Shown here: in pieces, positions 58,704 through 64,000 of the stretch
How positions within the stretch are numbered: the stretch's first letter is position 1
How the letters are laid out: each line of letters starts with the position of its first letter
DNA from: Nymphalis io
Taxonomy: Eukaryota; Arthropoda; Insecta; Lepidoptera; Nymphalidae
DNA length: 64,000 nt
Assembly (NCBI RefSeq): GCF_905147045.1
Contig: NC_065902.1
Coordinates: 7,819,377-7,883,376 of the forward strand
Direction: 5' to 3'
Translations under genes and position numbers: made by a program
The notes under the pieces: model-generated
Database searches by the model: none
Told to the model about the DNA's origin: nothing
What the model saw: the letters and a program-made list of their open reading frames with translations, nothing else

Positions 58704-60691
58704 TGTGCTTGTAAAATAGTTTTCTAGATATAAAAGTATTTATTTCAATTTCAAATAACCTTGAATAATGTTTTACACACAATACATCCAAACCAAAATG
58801 CTTTGAAATTTAAAGTTTTGACATATCACATGTGACGTTAAGACACGGTGACAAGACAATGATATCTGACACTACGTCAGTGACAATGACTACTTCACTC
58901 GTAGACAGAGAAACAAATAGACCAAGGGTACGTGAAACCGTAGGTTAATGGAATCGAAATGATAAAAACTGGAAAATCCTATTATCTTCAGGATTTTAAT
59001 GCGATATAAGGTTCCGTCATGCTATGGCATAAATAAACAACACTGAGAAACTATATTTAGGGACAAAATAGTCGTACTTACGCGTAAAAACACACGCCGG
59101 CAATTTTCTTCTTGCTATCACTTTAACATGAAATAATACGACAATGCACCATTGTATAACCTTCGATATGATATAAGGATTGTTTCCCGGCCTTTTCACT
59201 GGATAAGAATCGTTTTCTAACATAAAATGAAATAACGTAAGCGAAAATTGAACAAAAAACACAATGAACGCACCAACAGTGAAGTTTGTTTCGCTACTCA
59301 AGTAGCGAAACAAACTTCACAGTTGGTGCGTTGGTGCGCTTAAAACACCAAAACTAGTTACACGATAAGGGATAAAAGATTTGATAATTCTATCTCTGTC
59401 TAAGCCATTTGTAACGTAATTTTCGTTCTCTTTCTTGTGTAAGTGAGGAGGAAATCGTCATTGCGTCTCGTAGATAGAGAAACTAATAGACACAATGAAT
59501 ATATATATATGGATCTTACTATCTTAATTACAATATTTTATGATATTTTAATTATTTTTTTTAATTAAAAAAAAAATATCATATTTTATTTTATAATTAC
59601 AAATTATGATCTTGTTAAGAAATAAACTAGATTTTACAGAGTATAGAGGTTAAGAGAAATATCTCATAACTATGGACTTAACGAAATGTATGACAGTTCT
59701 ATAAATTGCCAGATTAGCGCTACTGTAGCAAAAGGGCTGTCCAGTACAGCCCTTTTGCTTATTATTATTTTAACGTCTTTATATATTGTGATTCATAACT
59801 TTGATTAATATAATAATTTATATACAGTAAAATAAATAGTACTTTTTGAAGGCAGGTTGCCTAACTTTCTTTCTCTAACTCCCTTTTACTCTAGTATAAG
59901 CGCGTTCCTTTGAATTTCACCCTTTTGCTCCAGTAATGTTAACTAAATATCTTACTCTTTTTTACTTACCTCTACAGTGCATATGTTATACATAGCACAT
60001 ACTAATGAACTTTATATGAGCTGTCAAAAAGCGCATAAAGCATTATGACTAACATTAGACTGCAAATGAATAATATGAAATAATAGTAGGTAGTTTGCTT
60101 CCCTATATCCCTATCCTTATCTTATATTATTTAAATAAAATATTTATTGTATTTTTCTTATAGTTTCGTGTTTTGCATTGTAAGGATACTAAACAATCGA
60201 GAGTGATTATATAAAAGGAAAAGTATAGCCATCATTAACATTTATTAGATATAAAATAAACATAGAGTATATTAATATTGATGCATGTAAATATCGATAC
60301 TTCGATACTATCACATCATCACTATAATGTATTAGTCAGTCACTATACTATAACTATACATGACTGAAACAAGCTTGATAAGAATTCATGTCAAATCATA
60401 AATGTTAACTGATAAGGTGTAAATTATGAAATAAGTAGCAATCATTATACTATTAACTAATAGGTTACGTTAAAATAAGTGTAACCTTACCTTTTTTAAA
60501 AGTAATTTTTATGTGAAATGACCAAAGCTAGACAAGATTAAATGGTTTAAAGATATTGCTAAATATAAACTTATTTCGAGCATTGAGATAACTAATCAAA
60601 AAAAAAGTTATAAAAACTTTGGCAAAGTGTACGTATGGGAACGAAGTGCTTACAATTTTGTTACAATAGAAGCCTACTTACATTACGCAAA
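58704..60691. other. Divergent intergenic region between SRPRB and PNPO
   Basis: Should hold both promoters. It contains a 62-bp near-perfect palindrome at 59269-59330. The 98-codon minus frame 59017-59313 begins inside the palindrome and has no recognisable family. The rest is AT-rich. Confidence 0.5.
59269..59330. repeat. 62-bp near-perfect palindrome (hairpin-forming)
   Basis: Arms 59269-59298 and 59301-59330 are 30 bp each with one mismatch (59278 against 59321) and a 2-bp centre (CA). The outer eight bases of the right arm are repeated directly at 59331-59338 (TTGGTGCG). It lies in the promoter-side region of SRPRB. Confidence 0.9.
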
Positions 60692-61884
60692 ATGAGTATC
60701 GACATCGGGGGTATGTTTCATTTATTTTTTAAAAACTTAAAATATAAATTTTTATTAAATTAACCAATCATTTGTATAATTCAATGCAGTTACGTGAGTA
60801 AGAATTTTATATTTGCACCTCGGAGAAAGCTTTTTTTTTACATAAGTAAAATTGCTATCTATCAATAAGTTGCAACAATAATTTTTAATTTTTGTTTGTA
60901 GGCATGAGAATTAAATATAAGGATCGAGAAGAAACATTTTTAGAAAAACATTTAGTATCAAAAGAACCATTTGGTCAATTTAAAGCTTGGTTTGAAGAGG
61001 CTTGTTCAAGAAAGGAAATTCTGGAACCTAATGCTATGTGTCTCGCTACTGCTACCAAGTAATTTAACAAAGTTTTTATCTATGTGGTTAAATGAGAAGT
61101 TAGAAACATTTTTACATTTATATATCTGAAATTGAATTTGTTTTTAATAATAGATATACTAATATAGGTTTCTATTTCTAGGGATGGTCAACCTTCAGCT
61201 AGGTTTGTATTGTGCAAGGGTTATGGAAAAGATGGTTTTAAATTTTATACTAATTATGGAAGTAGAAAAGCCAAAGAATTGGTATGTTCATAATTGTTAT
61301 TAAATAAATTAATGCTAATTTTATATATTCAACAGTATTTTTTTCTATTTAGGAAGAAAACCCCAATGTTGCAGCAACATTTTACTGGGAAATACTTAAT
61401 AGATCTGTGAGGATTGAAGGACATATTGAAAAACTTTCTGAAGAAGAATCAATCAAATATTTTCATTCCCGGCCAGTTCCAAGTCAGATTGCAGCTTGTA
61501 CTAGTTATCAGAGCACCCCTATTGAATCAAGAAATGTGCTATGTGAAAGGGAAAAAGTTTTAGAAGCAGAATACATGATACCTGAAAAGCAGATTCCAAA
61601 ACCTGCATTTTGGTATGTTTTTTTATTATCACTTATATACTTTCAAACAGCGTAATGTATCTCATGTAACTGATTAGATATTTAGTAGGTTTTTACAATT
61701 AAAGTTTTTTATTTTTAGGGGTGGATATGTAATACGTCCAAAAGCTGTAGAATTTTGGCAAGGTCAAAGAGATAGACTACATGATAGGATTAAGTTTAGA
61801 AAGCCTAAGATAGGGGAGGTTCCTGATGAAAAAATTTTACATCAAGGTGAAGATGGATGGGTATTTGAAAGACTATCTCCATAA
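60692..61884 (+). CDS. PNPO: Pyridoxine/pyridoxamine 5'-phosphate oxidase
   Basis: Five exons: 60692-60710, 60902-61058, 61182-61281, 61353-61612 and 61719-61884. All junctions are GT-AG and the product is 233 residues, normal for the family. The enzyme uses FMN and oxygen to oxidise pyridoxine or pyridoxamine 5'-phosphate to pyridoxal 5'-phosphate, the last step of vitamin B6 salvage in the cytosol. Diagnostic stretches are GQPSARFVLCKGYGKDGFKF with FYTNYGSRKAKEL (FMN-binding core), SQIAACTSYQS, and the C-terminal GGYVIRP then EFWQGQRDRLHDR, where Arg198 and His200 correspond to the substrate-binding RLHDR motif. The start exon encodes only six full codons (MSIDIG). The 3' end converges on METTL18, with 135 bp between stop codons. 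Confidence 0.96.
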
Positions 61885-61908
61885 TCTTTAGTGTTCTAAC
61901 CATTTATA

Positions 61909-61914
61909 AATAAA
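61909..61914 (+). terminator. PNPO poly(A) signal
   Basis: AATAAA 25 nt after the stop codon, giving a very short 3' UTR. Confidence 0.7.
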
Positions 61915-61971
61915 GAAAAATTGCATTCAATTATATCTGACGTCTTCCATTTCATATTAGTTAACTTATAT

Positions 61972-61977
61972 TTTATT
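61972..61977 (-). terminator. METTL18 poly(A) signal
   Basis: AATAAA on the minus strand about 43 nt after the METTL18 stop. With the PNPO signal at 61909 the two 3' UTRs would end in the 60-bp gap, with little or no overlap. Confidence 0.6.
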
Positions 61978-62019
61978 GAAATTAATTGGCAATGGTATAA
62001 TAAAAATTGATAAAATAAC

Positions 62020-63225
62020 TTAGGACTTTTTTATTTTTAAAATTTCTCTTTGTATTCCATTACTTGTTTTCCATAAAACTTCACTTTTGAGACAGGTATC
62101 TTTAAGGGCTGATTCAAATTGTCTCGTACCACCTCCAACTCCAAAGTAATATGTTTTAGCAGCTATAAAAATTATTCCTTCATCATTTATCCTGTGTTGG
62201 AATAATGCAATTAGTTTGTCATAATTTTTAAGATTGTACAATGTCTCTGATGTGAGTATAATATCAAACTTTTCTGACTCTTCCAAAAGTTGGTCAAATG
62301 ATGCCCAGTCTCCAGAGTAAAATTTACTGTTTTTAGTTTCTTGATCTATTTGCTCTTCTTCCATGTTTAACAAAACATTTGGTATAGTTGAATATTCAAT
62401 TATTTCTTTATTCTGAAAATAAATGTATTTCTTAATATGTATTTAAAATTCTAAATTTGGTTTTAGAAAACATGAAATAAATGCTACTACAAACACTACT
62501 ACTAATAAAAGAGAGTTATAGCAAATTAAATGAATGCTACAACCTCTTTCCATTGGATGCAAAGAAAACAAATGCCGTGCAGATTATAGATATATTTCAT
62601 TTACTTACATAATCTTGAAAAGTCACACAAGCTCCTCTGAGTAAGGCATATATTCCCAATATACCTGCACCACAACCTAAGTCCAGCACTTTTTTATTTC
62701 TAAATGCAATTGTTTCTATATTTTTTTCTAAATATTCAACTAAATCATATGTACACTCCCAAATCTTTAAACCTCCTGCAATATAGTAAATACATATAAA
62801 TTATTGTAGAGATTTTTAAAACTATTCATCTGCTCAAAACTATTTTAATCGGTTACCTTCATATTTACCAGTGACAAGGTCACTATGTTCAGTTAGATCA
62901 AGGACATTCTTTGCACCATTTTCTTTCATATATGTTATCATATTGTTAATAAGAACATGTCCTATTTCCACATCTCCACATATAAACATTTTAGCCTGAG
63001 TAACTAAATTTTTGAGATCCTTTATTTGATTATTAGGAACAATTTCTTCACTACTTTTCCATTCGATTTCTTCATCATCTTGAAAAATAATATTAATTAA
63101 CTGATTTTTACTTAGTTTAGACAGAATTCATAATTTCAAATTATACAAGTAACTGTATTACTAATTTAACCTTTGTTTTGGTGCCCGTCTGAAACCCCGG
63201 AGAAATTAAATTTAAAAGAGGTCAT
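62020..63225 (-). CDS. METTL18: METTL18-type histidine protein methyltransferase
   Basis: Four minus-strand exons: 63225-63171, 63078-62857, 62775-62609 and 62412-62020. All splice sites are GT-AG and the frame gives 278 residues. The N-terminus MTSFKFNF resembles the conserved start of the family. Next come GGLKIWECTYDLVEYL, the S-adenosylmethionine-binding motif I VLDLGCGAGILG (122-133), FQDYNKEIIEY, then FYSGDWASF, DIILTSETLYN and AKTYYFGVGGGTRQF. In human and yeast the family methylates a histidine of ribosomal protein L3 (uL3). A role in ribosome modification is inferred from that homology. No lesion was found. It is convergent with PNPO, and the upstream neighbour lies outside the window. 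Confidence 0.94.
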
Positions 63226-64000
63226 TTTTTAAATATAAGAAAACTTAATTCATAATTATATTCTGTTATAAAGTATATCCACGCTGGTTGTTGGTTGGCT
63301 TTAGTATCTGTGATATAGTAGCCGGAGTTCGGGGAACAGAGTCATATATGGACTATGGTAGCAGCTTGATCACTTGGCACAAGGTAATTCATTCATTCAT
63401 TTTTCGCTAAACGCGGAAACATGTCAAATATATCTAACATCAGTGTCAGAGCAGTAATCACCAAACCAACACAGTGTATATAAACACCACAGATTATAAA
63501 ACAAAATTCGAAATGTGTGCTGACTGCTGTCCACGTAGAGAGAAGTTCTCTGTCTACAGCTGTGCATGACAGCGCTGTAGAATACGCAGAGTATATAATT
63601 ATTACGTTTTGAGGCTGCAATGGTAATGAAATAATTCTCACTCTTTTGTATTAAATCTTATTATATTATATTTTAAGATCTAACAATTTCGTAAAAATAT
63701 GGTTATAGATATAAGCTAGCTAAATCCTAGATGAGTAAAAAATATTGAAAAACTAAGTTAGTTTTTTTAATTTATTTAAATATTTCTTTATATTAATATT
63801 CAAACTTAATATAAAATCAAATAAAGATATATAATAATGAAATATATTTCATTAAGATATTATTTGTTCTTCCGTCAATAGGGAGTAAATATTGTTGAAA
63901 GACTGTGAAAAGACAAAATCTCGATTAATGGGTCTTAAAAGGCTATTCTGCCAATGTCACGTATAAGAGAAGATGGTTATTATTAAAATAAAATTGAGTT
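63226..64000. other. Region upstream of METTL18
   Basis: The first 100 bp should include the METTL18 promoter and 5' UTR. An 82-codon minus frame (63393-63641) has no recognisable domain and is not called. The rest is AT-rich. Confidence 0.4.

Noticed and set aside
59017..59313. 98-codon minus-strand open frame between SRPRB and PNPO
   Set aside because: It starts inside the 62-bp palindrome and lacks recognisable domains; hydrophobic content reflects T-rich sequence. No splice partners seen.
63393..63641. 82-codon minus-strand frame upstream of METTL18
   Set aside because: No recognisable domain and no spliced continuation seen before the window edge.

Overview
The window is about 64 kb of AT-rich insect nuclear DNA, almost certainly from a butterfly or moth (Lepidoptera) and probably a nymphalid-type butterfly. 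Four spliced protein genes can be read exon by exon with GT-AG junctions and continuous frames. The long intergenic DNA carries many copies of a poly(A)-tailed SINE and of a tRNA-derived SINE of the sort common in butterfly genomes, plus a CR1/jockey-type LINE and a Tc1-like transposon. I see no bacterial operons, CRISPR arrays or rRNA.

Layout. 1-1167: 5' part of a frameshifted Tc1-like transposon, cut by the window edge. 1626-2152: SINE with a tandemly duplicated 3' part. 3190-5800: a hairy-type (HES family) bHLH-Orange repressor gene on the + strand. Three coding exons are visible, ending in the WRPW Groucho-binding tetrapeptide; the first coding exon was not found. A cluster of Hairy-type C sites lies upstream. 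The 3' UTR carries three miR-7 seed matches (GY boxes), one with near-complete pairing, and two K-boxes. 5800-56600: a gene desert of about 50 kb. It holds one 3.4-kb LINE, a truncated LINE relative, about a dozen SINE copies, several other dispersed repeats, an unusual fossil element with inverted termini around a pseudogene of an unclassified multicopy arthropod family (35091-36674), and many short GC-rich islets that may be regulatory DNA of the hairy-type gene. 56787-63225: a compact housekeeping cluster. SRP receptor beta subunit (- strand) and pyridoxine-5'-phosphate oxidase (+ strand) are divergent. The oxidase and METTL18 histidine methyltransferase (- strand) are convergent, with 135 bp between their stop codons.

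The four genes share no pathway. The contrast is between one developmental regulator beside a large, probably regulatory, gene desert and three tightly packed housekeeping genes: ER protein targeting, vitamin B6 salvage and ribosomal protein L3 histidine methylation. The observations most worth following are the miR-7/K-box layout of the hairy-type 3' UTR, the inverted-repeat-bounded fossil at 35.1-36.7 kb, and a set of near-perfect short-loop hairpins (31.6, 53.9, 56.0 and 59.3 kb) that look like template-switch products.
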